64,000 bases of DNA. It comes from Mycolicibacterium helvum (GTDB lineage: Bacteria > Actinomycetota > Actinomycetes > Mycobacteriales > Mycobacteriaceae). The notes below the pieces were generated by a model that saw only the letters and a list, made by a program, of their open reading frames with translations, was not told where the DNA came from and made no database searches. The stretch covers positions 558,001 through 622,000 of the forward strand of contig NZ_AP022596.1 of the NCBI RefSeq assembly GCF_010731895.1, read 5' to 3'. This document shows, piece after piece, positions 8,715 through 17,273 of the stretch; position 1 is the stretch's first letter; each line of letters begins with the position of its first letter. The translations under genes were made by a program, and so were the position numbers.

Positions 8715-8763
8715 GATTTCGGCGCGCAGAACGCCGCTAGGCGAACGAGAGCGCGCCGAAATC
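8715..8763. terminator. Stem-loop terminator between convergent genes
   Basis: A perfect 13-bp inverted repeat, GATTTCGGCGCGC (8715-8727) and GCGCGCCGAAATC (8751-8763), flanks a 23-base loop. It lies exactly between the P450 stop (8694) and the stop of the convergent secreted-protein gene (8780). Mycobacterial terminators often lack a U tract, and none is present here. It would serve both directions. Confidence 0.6.
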
Positions 8764-8779
8764 ACTCAACAGATGAGGT

Positions 8780-9187
8780 TTACGCGTCGCCTTGCACCCA
8801 GCGGGTCCTCCCGCCGGTCGCGACACACGACAGGAACATCCCGTCAGGCGCCTGCGCGACGGAGTTCTCATAACCGCTGCAGTCGGCGTCCAGATTCTTG
8901 ATGCCCACCATCGGCGGTGACCGGAAGTACCGCGGCTCGTAGCGCCGTGGCGACCCGCAGAAGATCAGCCGGCCCCAGTCGTTTCGGGTGTCGACACCAA
9001 ACACGTAGTAGGTCGTGTTGTCGCATGGGGCACCGAGTTCGACTCCGGGCGTGATGCCCGGAGTGCAGAACGCGTCATTGCACTCATTGGCATTGATCGG
9101 CGTCACCGCGGGGTCCGCGGAGGCCGACGCCGGCATCAACAATCCGGCCGTCAGGAGTGCAGCAAGAACTGGCACGGTCGATCGCAC
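8780..9187 (-). CDS. Small secreted protein of unknown function
   Basis: The 135-residue protein has a clear signal peptide: a short basic start, hydrophobic VLAALLTAGLLMP and SASA before a likely cut near 24/25. The mature part has six cysteines (in NECNDAFC, APCDN, IFCGS, ADCSG and LSCVA), suggesting up to three disulfides, and aromatic stretches such as TTYYVFGVDTRNDWG. I do not recognise the family; it looks like the short exported proteins typical of mycobacteria. It is transcribed alone and converges on the P450 gene. Confidence 0.75.
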   Translation of the reverse strand: MRSTVPVLAALLTAGLLMPASASADPAVTPINANECNDAFCTPGITPGVELGAPCDNTTYYVFGVDTRNDWGRLIFCGSPRRYEPRYFRSPPMVGIKNLDADCSGYENSVAQAPDGMFLSCVATGGRTRWVQGDA

Positions 9188-9377
9188 TCGAATACTTTCG
9201 CATACTCGGTAAGCGAATTCTCCGGCTCAGAAAAGAAACCGGGACAAAAACCCCCGCGCTCGCGCTCGCGTTACCCAGCGGACAACCCGGAACCGAGTGG
9301 AACTGCCGCTATGGAATGCTGGCCGGCAGTGCTACCGTCGCGCTTCGCCATGCGACCGTGATGGACGAGGAGGTCCC

Positions 9378-10166
9378 ATGCCGGGCAAAAGTGAGTCCGA
9401 GGCACCCGACGCCGACGATGCCGTTTCCGCCGAGGCAGCCGAGGCCGCAGCCGCTGCGGCCGAGGAGCGCGCCGAGGCCGCCCGTGCTCGGGCAAACGAA
9501 TTGCGCCGCAAGCTGGAAGCCTCCCGCGACGAGACACCGGTACCGCCGGAAACAGCCGAAACAGCCACCGAGCCCGAGTACCGGGACGAACCCGAGGACG
9601 CGGAATCGCAGGCCGAGCCCGTCGATACCGAACCGGCCGAGCCCGCGACGGATATCTGGCCGAAGAAGAAGCGCGGCGTGCGCCTGACGACCGTGGCCGC
9701 CGTCCTTGCCGCTCTGGTGGTCATCGCCGCCCTGCTGGGCACAAGCGGATCCATGCTCTGGCAACACCGCAACGCCAATCAGCTACAGCACCGCGACGCC
9801 GAGTTCGCCGCGGCCGCCCGCCAGGGCGTGGTCAATCTGATGTCGCTGGACTACACCCATGCCAAGGAAAGCGTCCAGCGCGTCATCGACGGTTCGACGG
9901 GCAAGTTCAAGTCGAACTTCGAAGACGGTTCCGGCGACCTGATCAAGGCGCTGCAGGACGCCAAGGTCGTCACCAAAGTCACCGTCAACGATGCCGCCGT
10001 CGAATCGATGGACAAAGACTCGGCGACCGTCCTGGTCGCGGCGACCTCTCAGCGAACCGGCCAGGACGCCCCGAAGGAAGATCAGCAGCCTCGAGTCTGG
10101 CGTGTGGTCGTCAGCCTGGTGCGCGAGGGCGATCAGGTGAAGATGTCGGATATCGAGTTCGCCTGA
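9378..10166 (+). CDS. Mce-associated membrane protein (Mas-like)
   Basis: The 262-residue protein has a cytoplasmic N-terminal half rich in Ala and Glu (EAAEAAAAAAEERAEAARAR, probably helical or coiled coil), a KKKRG stop, one transmembrane helix at about 103-122, and a C-terminal NTF2-like extracytoplasmic domain (FAAAARQGVVNLMSLDY and VVVSLVREGDQVKMSDIEF). This architecture is that of Mce-associated proteins, which stabilise Mce transporters. These usually follow mceF in the same operon; here the gene lies about 1.5 kb beyond the operon end on the opposite strand. ATG 9378 is preceded by GAGGAGG. Confidence 0.8.
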   Translation: MPGKSESEAPDADDAVSAEAAEAAAAAAEERAEAARARANELRRKLEASRDETPVPPETAETATEPEYRDEPEDAESQAEPVDTEPAEPATDIWPKKKRGVRLTTVAAVLAALVVIAALLGTSGSMLWQHRNANQLQHRDAEFAAAARQGVVNLMSLDYTHAKESVQRVIDGSTGKFKSNFEDGSGDLIKALQDAKVVTKVTVNDAAVESMDKDSATVLVAATSQRTGQDAPKEDQQPRVWRVVVSLVREGDQVKMSDIEFA

Positions 10167-10227
10167 CGGCGACGTAACCTGCCAAACCCGTTCTCCGGAC
10201 AGCCCAGAGATAGTATTCTCCGATCAC

Positions 10228-10242
10228 GAGAATGCCAATCTC
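10228..10242. promoter_or_regulatory. GAGAA-N5-TTCTC-like palindrome
   Basis: GAGAATGCCAATCTC matches nine of the ten arm positions of the recurrent palindrome, and an extra ATTCTC half-site lies just upstream at 10215-10220. It sits about 40 bases upstream of the start proposed for the secreted-protein gene at 10283. It may be an operator or overlap its promoter. Confidence 0.35.
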
Positions 10243-10282
10243 GCAGCCTATGCAGCTTGGCTCAAAGGTGGAGGCAGCCGGT

Positions 10283-10744
10283 TTGAAGTCCCTCGCAATG
10301 ACCACGGCGCTGATCACGGCTGCGGTGACTCTGGCTCCACCCGCGGCTGCCGAGATGAATCTGGGCAACTACGAGCTGAACATGCCGGACCGCAGGGACT
10401 TCCACACGTGGGTTTGGTCAGCGGTGACCCCGTGCAAAGTGCCGAACACAAACACCGCCATCCCCCACTGCATTCACATCCTCACGCTGCCGCGCCCGAT
10501 CGCGAAGGCCGTCCAGAGCGATGCTGACGCGCCACTGATCAACGGCCAGTACACCTTTGCCATCGACGACCCGTTCGGCCTGCGCTGCGGTGATATCTAC
10601 TACGGCCCGACAGTTCCCACCCATGACGTCTATACCTGGGACGCGACGACTCTTGCCGGATCGATGGTTTCGACATTCGACGCCGGATGCGACGGTGCCC
10701 CCGGCGGCAGCCTCACCTACCCGTTCACCCTGACCCGGATGTGA
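10283..10744 (+). CDS. Secreted protein of unknown function
   Basis: With the TTG start at 10283 the product is 153 residues and begins with a textbook signal peptide (MKSLAM, hydrophobic TTALITAAVTLAPP, AAA before E). GGAGG at 10270-10274 is well placed for this start; ATG 10232 would put 17 extra residues before the signal. The mature part has four cysteines and segments such as GNYELNMPDRRDFHTWVW and GQYTFAIDD. The layout loosely resembles the secreted protein at 11197, suggesting a shared mycobacterial exported family. Function is unknown. Its stop is two bases before the next gene. Confidence 0.7.
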   Translation: MKSLAMTTALITAAVTLAPPAAAEMNLGNYELNMPDRRDFHTWVWSAVTPCKVPNTNTAIPHCIHILTLPRPIAKAVQSDADAPLINGQYTFAIDDPFGLRCGDIYYGPTVPTHDVYTWDATTLAGSMVSTFDAGCDGAPGGSLTYPFTLTRM

Positions 10745-10746
10745 CC

Positions 10747-11193
10747 ATGCGAACCACATCACGGATTTGCGCCGTCGCCTTCGCCGTTGTTTGCACCGCA
10801 ACCGGTCTCGCCTCGCCGGCTCTGGCCGATGACCCGCCGCCGGGCGATCCTCCCCCACCACCGGCATTCAACGTGCGTTACACGGTCACCGCGGACAAGC
10901 CCGTCAATGCCGAGATCTATTACCGGGATACCGATCCGCCCACCTTCTCCGACTACAGCCACGACCCGTACGTGTTCAGCCCCAACACCGAGGCCACCGT
11001 TGGACCAGGCAAGCCGTGGGTACTCGAGGCGACTCTGACCGATCCGATTCAGTGGGGCATGGTGATTGTTCAGGCCCAAGGCGCGCTGCCCCTAGCAGCA
11101 GCCGGATTCAACTGCACCATGGCGATCAACGGCGTTGTCGTGAAGACGAATAGTGGGCCCAAGGGCGCACTATGCTCGCTTCGGAATTGGTGA
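10747..11193 (+). CDS. Secreted MmpS-like small protein, paralogue of 6259
   Basis: The 148-residue protein has a signal peptide ending SPALA near 27, then a proline-rich linker (DDPPPGDPPPPP). The folded part repeats the blocks of the 6259 product almost exactly: EIYYRDTDPP, SDYSHDPYVFSP, INGVVVKTNSG and KGALCSLRNW. As in that protein, the pattern resembles the MmpS periplasmic domain without the membrane anchor. It follows the 10283 gene at once, so the two are likely co-transcribed. An upstream in-frame ATG at 10687 lies inside the previous gene and is rejected. Confidence 0.78.
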   Translation: MRTTSRICAVAFAVVCTATGLASPALADDPPPGDPPPPPAFNVRYTVTADKPVNAEIYYRDTDPPTFSDYSHDPYVFSPNTEATVGPGKPWVLEATLTDPIQWGMVIVQAQGALPLAAAGFNCTMAINGVVVKTNSGPKGALCSLRNW

Positions 11194-11196
11194 GCG

Positions 11197-11706
11197 CTAC
11201 AACTTCTTCATGTAGAACGGCATCGAGATCACCGGCCACTGGTTACGGCCACACGAGCCGCTCGGGCCGATAACGCGGTTCTGGCCGGTGTATTCGTCCG
11301 AGGCGGTGTCATAGTGGCCATCGCTGCCCACCGGATAGATCTTGTACTCCTGGAAGCCCTCGATCGCAGCCCCGTCAGCGCAGAATCGCCAGTTCGGGAT
11401 GGTGCGCTTGACGTACCACAAACTGTTCGTGGTGTAGATCGGAGCGGCCCAGCCCGCGTCACTCTGCACGGTGCCACTGCATTCGGTGGGTGAGATGCAG
11501 GTGGTCGAAATGGTCCAGACGCTGCGTTCGGACGGCTGGTCCTCGTATCGGTCGTTGACTTTCGCCCACTCGCCGTTGGACGACACCGCGAATGTCCCGT
11601 TGATACCCCAATTCTGGTCCGCCCCAGCGGGTGCGACGCAGTTGAGCCCGGCGAACGTGACGGCCGCACAGACGGCCGTCACCGCGTGCAATCGATTGAT
11701 CGGCAT
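11197..11706 (-). CDS. Secreted protein at the end of the mce operon
   Basis: The product has 169 residues if ATG 11706 is used, which is about seven bases after a GGGGG ribosome-binding run; ATG 11712 is also possible. The signal peptide (MPINRLHAV, hydrophobic AVCAAVTFAGLNCVAP, AGA before D) is followed by a mature domain with five cysteines and blocks TFAVSSNGEWAK, TISTTCISPTECSGTV and NWRFCADG. Similar small exported proteins follow mceF in some mycobacterial mce loci. It starts 14 bases after mceF and probably belongs to the operon. Its biochemical role is unknown. Confidence 0.75.
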   Translation of the reverse strand: MPINRLHAVTAVCAAVTFAGLNCVAPAGADQNWGINGTFAVSSNGEWAKVNDRYEDQPSERSVWTISTTCISPTECSGTVQSDAGWAAPIYTTNSLWYVKRTIPNWRFCADGAAIEGFQEYKIYPVGSDGHYDTASDEYTGQNRVIGPSGSCGRNQWPVISMPFYMKKL

Positions 11707-11720
11707 CGACATACCCCCTT

Positions 11721-13415
11721 TCAGCTCTGCAGCATGTCCTGCCAAGTCGTTGCCGGCTTGGCCAAGTTGGTCTGACGGTAGAGCGTGCCGTCACTGCCCA
11801 TGTACTGGCCTGTGCGCCGGTCGTACTTGGCCACCTGCACTGCCGGCATCCGCTGATTACTACCGCCGTAGGCGCTCGGCGCAGCCTGCGGCACACCACT
11901 ATCTGCAGGCGGAGGCGGCTGATCGGGCGGCGGACCCGGCAGGTTGATCGGCGCGGGGCCGATACTGCCCTCCGGACCCGGTGGCGTCACCGGTGGCGTC
12001 TGATAGATGGGCTGGCCTGGCAGCAGCGGCCCGGGCCCGGTGCCGGCAAAGTTCGGCGGCGGTGGATCCACCGGTGGCGCACCCGGCGGTGGCGCGCTCA
12101 CACCGGGTGGCAGTGGCGTGCCCTGTAACGGCCCAAAGATGTTGGAGTCCGGCAACGCTCGGCTATCAATCGGAATGCCCTGGGCAACCAGGTTCGGGTC
12201 GATCGGGTACGGGCCGAGAACGTGCTGGCGTTGCGCCAGCGGCTGGAAGCCGGTGGGGTCGTTGCAAAGTTCAACCGTCGGGGCCCGCTTGCCGGGATGT
12301 TCCATGCACGGATAGTTGCGGGCGCCGCGGACCGCCACCGGGGAGTCCTGCGGCAGCTTGCAATACAGGTTGTCCGGTGTGTCGATGACCGATGTGTCGG
12401 CGGGGTTGCGCCACGACGACGGCGGGAGGAAGCCGACCGTACACGCGGCGGGATCGCCGAGACCCAGCGAGAAGTCACCGTTCGGCAAGCCGGTGGGGTT
12501 GTTGGTCGGGGCGTACGTCTGAATCTGTGCGACGAATGGCGGCACCAGAACCAACAGTTGCTCGATCGACGGGTTATACGTCAAGCCGATCTGACCGAAC
12601 GTGGTCAGGTTCGCCAAAAGCACTGGCAACGTGGGCTTTATCTGCTCCAACAGTGTTGACGTCTCCTGGGCGAACCCGGGACCGTTGCGCAGGATCGACC
12701 GGAACTGCGGGTCGTTGTTTGCGACCTGCTCGGTGACGCCGGCCAGGCTGGCCGCCCAGGTCCGGATCGAATCGGTAGTCATCTCCTGCGCCCCGAGGAA
12801 CGGCCGTGAATCATCGATCAGGGCACGGGTGTTGTCCGATATCCCGTTCGCATCCCTGGTGATAGTCGCCCCGGAGTCGATCAGCGATCCGAAGTCGTAG
12901 CCGGTCCCGTTGAAGGCCTGGTAGGACTCGCCGAGCAGCTGGCTCAGCTTCTCCTTCGGAATGCTGTCCACCAGCTTGCTGACCTGGTCGAGCATCGGCC
13001 CCACCGATTGCGGGATGGACGTGTTACCAACCGCGATGACCGATCCGTCTTGCAGGTAGGGCGCTTTGTTGTTGCGCGGCAACAGTTCGACGTACTGCTC
13101 GCCAACCGCCGACATGCTGCGCACCTCGGCTTTGAGGTCAGCGGGGATCTTCGGCGATGTGTCCAGCGACAACGTTGCCTGGGCGCCGCTGTCGGTCAGG
13201 TCGATCGAGGTGACCTTGCCGACCTGCAGACCCCGGTAGGTCACGTTGCTGAACTTGTAGAGGCCGCCGGTGGCGGGCAAGTCAAGCTTGACGGTGAGAC
13301 GTCCCAGTCCCAGCAAAGTGGGAACTTGGATGTAGGCGAACAACATGATCGCCACACCGACGACCGAAGCGATCGTGAAGATGATCAGCTGAGTCCGGAC
13401 GAAACGCGTGAGCAT
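11721..13415 (-). CDS. mceF: MceF, MCE-family lipid-transport protein
   Basis: The 564-residue protein has an N-terminal membrane anchor (RTQLIIFTIASVVGVAIML), then the MCE/MlaD domain at about residues 38-118 with YRGLQVGKVTSIDL, a long helical region, and a proline-rich C-terminal tail (PPGVSAPPPGAPPVDPPPP) ending in a basic segment. MCE proteins form the hexameric tube that carries lipids across the periplasm. It is the sixth mce gene, its start overlapping mceE by one base. At 564 residues it is long for the family, because of the Pro-rich tail. Confidence 0.93.
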   Translation of the reverse strand: MLTRFVRTQLIIFTIASVVGVAIMLFAYIQVPTLLGLGRLTVKLDLPATGGLYKFSNVTYRGLQVGKVTSIDLTDSGAQATLSLDTSPKIPADLKAEVRSMSAVGEQYVELLPRNNKAPYLQDGSVIAVGNTSIPQSVGPMLDQVSKLVDSIPKEKLSQLLGESYQAFNGTGYDFGSLIDSGATITRDANGISDNTRALIDDSRPFLGAQEMTTDSIRTWAASLAGVTEQVANNDPQFRSILRNGPGFAQETSTLLEQIKPTLPVLLANLTTFGQIGLTYNPSIEQLLVLVPPFVAQIQTYAPTNNPTGLPNGDFSLGLGDPAACTVGFLPPSSWRNPADTSVIDTPDNLYCKLPQDSPVAVRGARNYPCMEHPGKRAPTVELCNDPTGFQPLAQRQHVLGPYPIDPNLVAQGIPIDSRALPDSNIFGPLQGTPLPPGVSAPPPGAPPVDPPPPNFAGTGPGPLLPGQPIYQTPPVTPPGPEGSIGPAPINLPGPPPDQPPPPADSGVPQAAPSAYGGSNQRMPAVQVAKYDRRTGQYMGSDGTLYRQTNLAKPATTWQDMLQS

Positions 13416-14767
13416 TAGCCGCCCCCTCCCGTCGGCGGAGCCGCCGGCATATTGACCGGCGGATCAGAAGGTGCGCCAAAGGGTCCGGCGAAGATCGGCT
13501 TGACCCCCGTCGCGGCGAGTTGCGCCTCGGTATAGATCTGGGTACCGGGGGCGGAGATCGGCGCGGGAGGCACCAGGGGCAGAATCGGGCCGATATCCAC
13601 GACCGCTGACGGTGGCGGCGCCTGGGGCGGTTGATCGTCGAAGGCGTCCGGCGGTGGCGGGGTGACCCCGGTCTTGAGCGGGTCGTAGGTGTAGTTCAGG
13701 TAGACCGGATCCCCCGGCGCCGGAATGAGCTGGGCGCCTTCCTGTCCCCACCGGGTGCCCAGGAACAACGTGCGCTTCAACCGCGGGACGGTCAAGTCGA
13801 TGATCGCGAACAGGTTGTAGTAGTCACCGCGGATCGCACGATCCATGAAGCTCTGAGTGAACGGGAAATGAATCGCGTATTCGAGCAGCGCATCCAGATC
13901 CGGGCCGACGTCGGCGAATGCCTTGAAGGCCGGTTCCAGGTTCTTCAGATTCGCCACCAGATCGGCCTGCGACTCACTGACCAGCCGGTTGGCGGTGTCA
14001 CTGAACGTGCCGAGCTTCTCCAACGCGGTTGTCAGCGTTGGCCTCTCCTTGATCAATACGTCGATGGCGGGCGGGATCTTCACCAGCGCTTGAGCAAGGT
14101 CATCGCGCTGACCGGCGAACGTCGAGGACAACCGGTTGAGCGACTGGATCGCCGAGATGATGTTGTCGCGCTGACCATCCAGTGTCCCGACGAAGGTATC
14201 CAGCCGGGTGATCAGGTCGCGGAACTGGGCCTCGTTGCCACTGACCGCCGTGCTGAAGTTGTGGATCACGTCGCCGATCTGACCGAGTCCGCCACCGTTG
14301 ACGACGGCGGCAAGCGATGCCAACGTCTGCTCGGTTGTCGGATAGCTCGAGGTCGCGTTGAGCGGAATCGTCGCGCCCGGGCTGAGGGTGCCGCTCGGGG
14401 TCTGCCCGATCGGGGTGTTCAAGGACAGGTGCATGGAGCCCAGCAAGCTGGTCTGTCCGACACTGGCGACGGCGTTGGCAGGCACCACGATATCGGGCTT
14501 GACCGAGAACTCCACGTCGGCGTGCCAGTTTTTGACCGTCAACTTACGCACGCTGCCGACGACGACGTCGTTGATCATGACTGGCGAATTCGGTTCCAGT
14601 GTAGCGATATTCGCTATCTCGGCGTGGTAGATGCTGGCATCGGAGCCGCGGCCCACCGCACCGGGTAGCGGTAGCGAGTTCACCCCCTGGAACGCACAGG
14701 CACTGGTGGTGATCGCGACGCAGGAGCCGATGATCACCGCTCGCCGCAAGGACTTTCCGCCGCTCAT
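13415..14767 (-). CDS. mceE: MceE, MCE-family lipoprotein
   Basis: The 450-residue protein has an N-terminal lipoprotein-like signal with SAC at residues 22-24; the -3 position is Thr, which is not the consensus. The MCE domain follows (INDVVVGSVRKLTV, TSLLGSMHLSLN) and then a helical domain. MceE proteins (LprK/LprN group) are the lipid-anchored members of Mce complexes. The Pro-rich C-terminus ends in PPTGGGG. The gene overlaps mceD by four bases and mceF by one, so it sits in the translationally coupled core. Confidence 0.92.
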   Translation of the reverse strand: MSGGKSLRRAVIIGSCVAITTSACAFQGVNSLPLPGAVGRGSDASIYHAEIANIATLEPNSPVMINDVVVGSVRKLTVKNWHADVEFSVKPDIVVPANAVASVGQTSLLGSMHLSLNTPIGQTPSGTLSPGATIPLNATSSYPTTEQTLASLAAVVNGGGLGQIGDVIHNFSTAVSGNEAQFRDLITRLDTFVGTLDGQRDNIISAIQSLNRLSSTFAGQRDDLAQALVKIPPAIDVLIKERPTLTTALEKLGTFSDTANRLVSESQADLVANLKNLEPAFKAFADVGPDLDALLEYAIHFPFTQSFMDRAIRGDYYNLFAIIDLTVPRLKRTLFLGTRWGQEGAQLIPAPGDPVYLNYTYDPLKTGVTPPPPDAFDDQPPQAPPPSAVVDIGPILPLVPPAPISAPGTQIYTEAQLAATGVKPIFAGPFGAPSDPPVNMPAAPPTGGGG

Positions 14768-16191
14768 GGCGTCCCTCCTGCTTCTGCCGGCATCGGGGCG
14801 CCGGGCGCCGGACCGGGCGCGGCCCCCGTCGGATTCAACATGCTGGGCAGCGACGAGATCACGCTCGGAATCTGGGCGGGTGCTCCGCCGGGCAGCAGTT
14901 GGGCAGCCCCTGGTGGCGTCTCCCCTGGCGCTCGTCCGGTGAACGGCGCCGGGCCGGGAGCCACACCCTGGTAAGCCGAGATCGCCGGTGGGGTCTCCGG
15001 CGGGCCCGGGTTCGGGCCACCGGCGCCGGGCGCGAGGTTCGGCTCGGAGTAGATGAGGTCATCCGGGTTGGCTGCGGGCATCAAGTACGGGTCGATACCC
15101 AACGGCAGGTAGTTGAAGTTCAGCAGGCGCAGCGCCGGGCCCAGATACTGCTGGCACAGCTTGGCCGTTTCCGGTGCGGTGGTGTTCTCGATCGCACCGA
15201 TTGCCCCGCAGACGAACTCGGTCGGGTTGGAGAAGTTGTTCAACACGAACTGCCCCACCGGGCTTCCTGCAGACGGGCTGTAGATGTTGTAGGCGTTGGT
15301 CAACGCGTTCGGCGCGATATGGAGAACGTTTTCGATCTCCATCTTGTTGTCGAGCAGGTTCGTGGTGACGTTGGTCAGCCGCTGAATCTGCTCCGAGGTC
15401 TGGTTGCGACTGCCGGCGACGAAACGCTGGATGTCGACGATCGCCACCGACAGATTCTTCAGCGCGGCGTCGAGATCAGACCGGTTCCCGTCGATCACGC
15501 TGGTCAGCGTCGCCAACCTGTTCTGGAATGACACCACCTGCTCATTGCTGTCGCGCAGGGTTGTGATGAAGGTCTGCAGGTTCTTGATGATGTCGACGAC
15601 GTTGCCGCTCCCGTTGGCAAGGACGCGGGACACACCGGCCAGCTCGGTGATGGTCTGGCGAAGCTTGTCGCCGTTTCCGTCGAGAGCGTTGGCGGCACTA
15701 TCGATGAAGCGGGACACCGACGTGCCCGACACCCCGCTCTGTGGCCCGAGATCGGTGGCCAGCTTCATCAGTTGCTCTTTGACCTCATCCCACTCCACCG
15801 GTATGGCGGTGCGGTCCAATGGGATTACCGCGTTGTCGGCCATCTTGGGCCCCACGTTGTTGCGGTAGGCCGGCGCCAGTTGCACATAGCGGGCCGCAAC
15901 CAGGTTCTGCGCCACGATCACCGCCTTGGCATCGGCAGGGATGGGCACGTCACGGTCGACGTCGAGCACCAGCTTGGTCTGGGTGCCCTCCGGCTCGATC
16001 GCCTTGATTGTGCCGACCTTGACACCCGATACCCGCACGTCGTCACCCGGATAGATACCGGTGGCCGTGGTGAACACCGCCGAGATCGTCCGCGGACCGA
16101 AGAAAACGCTGTGCACCAGGAAGGCCGCGCCCACAACAAGCAGACCGGCCAGGGCGACTGCCAGCACCTTCACCAAACGTGTTCGGCCCAT
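14764..16191 (-). CDS. mceD: MceD, MCE-family protein
   Basis: The 475-residue protein has an N-terminal helix (VKVLAVALAGLLVVGAAFLV), an MCE domain with GDDVRVSGVKVGTIKAI at about 49-65 and VAARYVQLAP near 98-107, a long helical segment with NLQTFITTLRDSNEQVV, and a Pro/Gly-rich tail beginning near 390. It would form part of the periplasm-spanning channel. Start and stop overlap mceC and mceE by one and four bases. The order and spacing are those of canonical mce operons. Confidence 0.93.
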   Translation of the reverse strand: MGRTRLVKVLAVALAGLLVVGAAFLVHSVFFGPRTISAVFTTATGIYPGDDVRVSGVKVGTIKAIEPEGTQTKLVLDVDRDVPIPADAKAVIVAQNLVAARYVQLAPAYRNNVGPKMADNAVIPLDRTAIPVEWDEVKEQLMKLATDLGPQSGVSGTSVSRFIDSAANALDGNGDKLRQTITELAGVSRVLANGSGNVVDIIKNLQTFITTLRDSNEQVVSFQNRLATLTSVIDGNRSDLDAALKNLSVAIVDIQRFVAGSRNQTSEQIQRLTNVTTNLLDNKMEIENVLHIAPNALTNAYNIYSPSAGSPVGQFVLNNFSNPTEFVCGAIGAIENTTAPETAKLCQQYLGPALRLLNFNYLPLGIDPYLMPAANPDDLIYSEPNLAPGAGGPNPGPPETPPAISAYQGVAPGPAPFTGRAPGETPPGAAQLLPGGAPAQIPSVISSLPSMLNPTGAAPGPAPGAPMPAEAGGTP

Positions 16192-17273
16192 CAGCGTGAA
16201 CCTCCCGGAATCCCGTTGTAGGGCAGCGGCAATTCGGCCCGCGGCCCAGCGGTGTCCGCCGGCTGGCCGGCGTTGACACCGCGCCGGAATCCGAATGCGT
16301 AATCCATGAAGGGTTGCAGCAACTGCGCCGGCTGCAGGTTCGGCACGTAAGCGTTGTAGTACGGGCCGTTGGCCAGCGTCTCGCCCTCCGACAGGATGAA
16401 CTTCTTCACGTTCGGAAGCATCTTGGCGATGTTGTCCTTGTTCTTCTCCAGCACGGCGACCACCGAATTGAGCCGCTGCAGCGTCGGAGCCAAGGTCTTC
16501 TCGTTGTCGGAGACCAGACCAGTCAGCTGCTGCGACACCGCGGCGGTATTGGCCAGGAGGTCGACGATCGCCTCGCGCCGGTCGTTGAGCACCCCGAGCA
16601 GATCGTTGGCGTTGAGGATCAACGTGTTGAGCTGCTGGCTGCGCTGCCCCAGCACGGTGGTGACGTCGGCGGCACTCTTGAGCAGGCCGGCGAAGTTCTC
16701 GTTGCGACTGTTGAGTGACCGGGACAGGCGGCTCAGGCCATCGAATGTCGGTCCCAGCTTGGGCGCCAGTTGGTCGATCGTTGCCGACAGCGTGTCCAGC
16801 GACTGGTTGAGCGAGGCGGTATCGGTACCCGCCGTGTTGCTGGTCAGATCGCTGACGGCCTCGGTGAGTGAGTAGGGCGACGAGGTGCGGGTCGTCGGGA
16901 TCACATCGCCGGCGCGCAAGCTTCCACTGCCCGCCGATTCGAGGGTGATCACCCGCTCACCCAACAGAGAACCGGTGCGGATGTGCGCGGTGGTTTGCGA
17001 CCCCAGTGGGTACCTGCCCGCGGTGGTGAAGGTGACCAACGCATCACCGTTGTCCAACGCGACATCGGTGACCGAACCGACTTTGATTCCGGAGATCGTC
17101 ACGTCGTTGCCGACCGTGATGCCACCGGCTTCGCTGAACAACGCCTGATGGCGGACCGACGTGGCCAGCTGGACCAGCCGTTCGGGCTGCAGCCCGACGG
17201 CGATGACGAGCATGATCAGGACGGTGCCGACGAAACCGGCGCGGAACAGATTTGAATCGCGATATTTCAGCAT
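16191..17273 (-). CDS. mceC: MceC, MCE-family protein
   Basis: The 360-residue protein begins MLKYRDSNLFRAGF, a typical MceC start, with a transmembrane helix GTVLIMLVIAVGL and an MCE domain containing GNDVTISGIKVGSVTDV near 56-72 and GSLLGERVITLE. The helical domain follows. ATG 17273 overlaps the mceB stop as TAATG, so I use it rather than the in-frame ATG five codons upstream. It lacks the long Pro-rich tail of MceD and MceF. Confidence 0.93.
   Translation of the reverse strand: MLKYRDSNLFRAGFVGTVLIMLVIAVGLQPERLVQLATSVRHQALFSEAGGITVGNDVTISGIKVGSVTDVALDNGDALVTFTTAGRYPLGSQTTAHIRTGSLLGERVITLESAGSGSLRAGDVIPTTRTSSPYSLTEAVSDLTSNTAGTDTASLNQSLDTLSATIDQLAPKLGPTFDGLSRLSRSLNSRNENFAGLLKSAADVTTVLGQRSQQLNTLILNANDLLGVLNDRREAIVDLLANTAAVSQQLTGLVSDNEKTLAPTLQRLNSVVAVLEKNKDNIAKMLPNVKKFILSEGETLANGPYYNAYVPNLQPAQLLQPFMDYAFGFRRGVNAGQPADTAGPRAELPLPYNGIPGGSR

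Noticed and set aside
8695..8779. The 13-bp inverted repeat after the P450 considered as an operator
   Set aside because: It lies between two convergent stop codons, with no promoter to control, which fits a terminator better.
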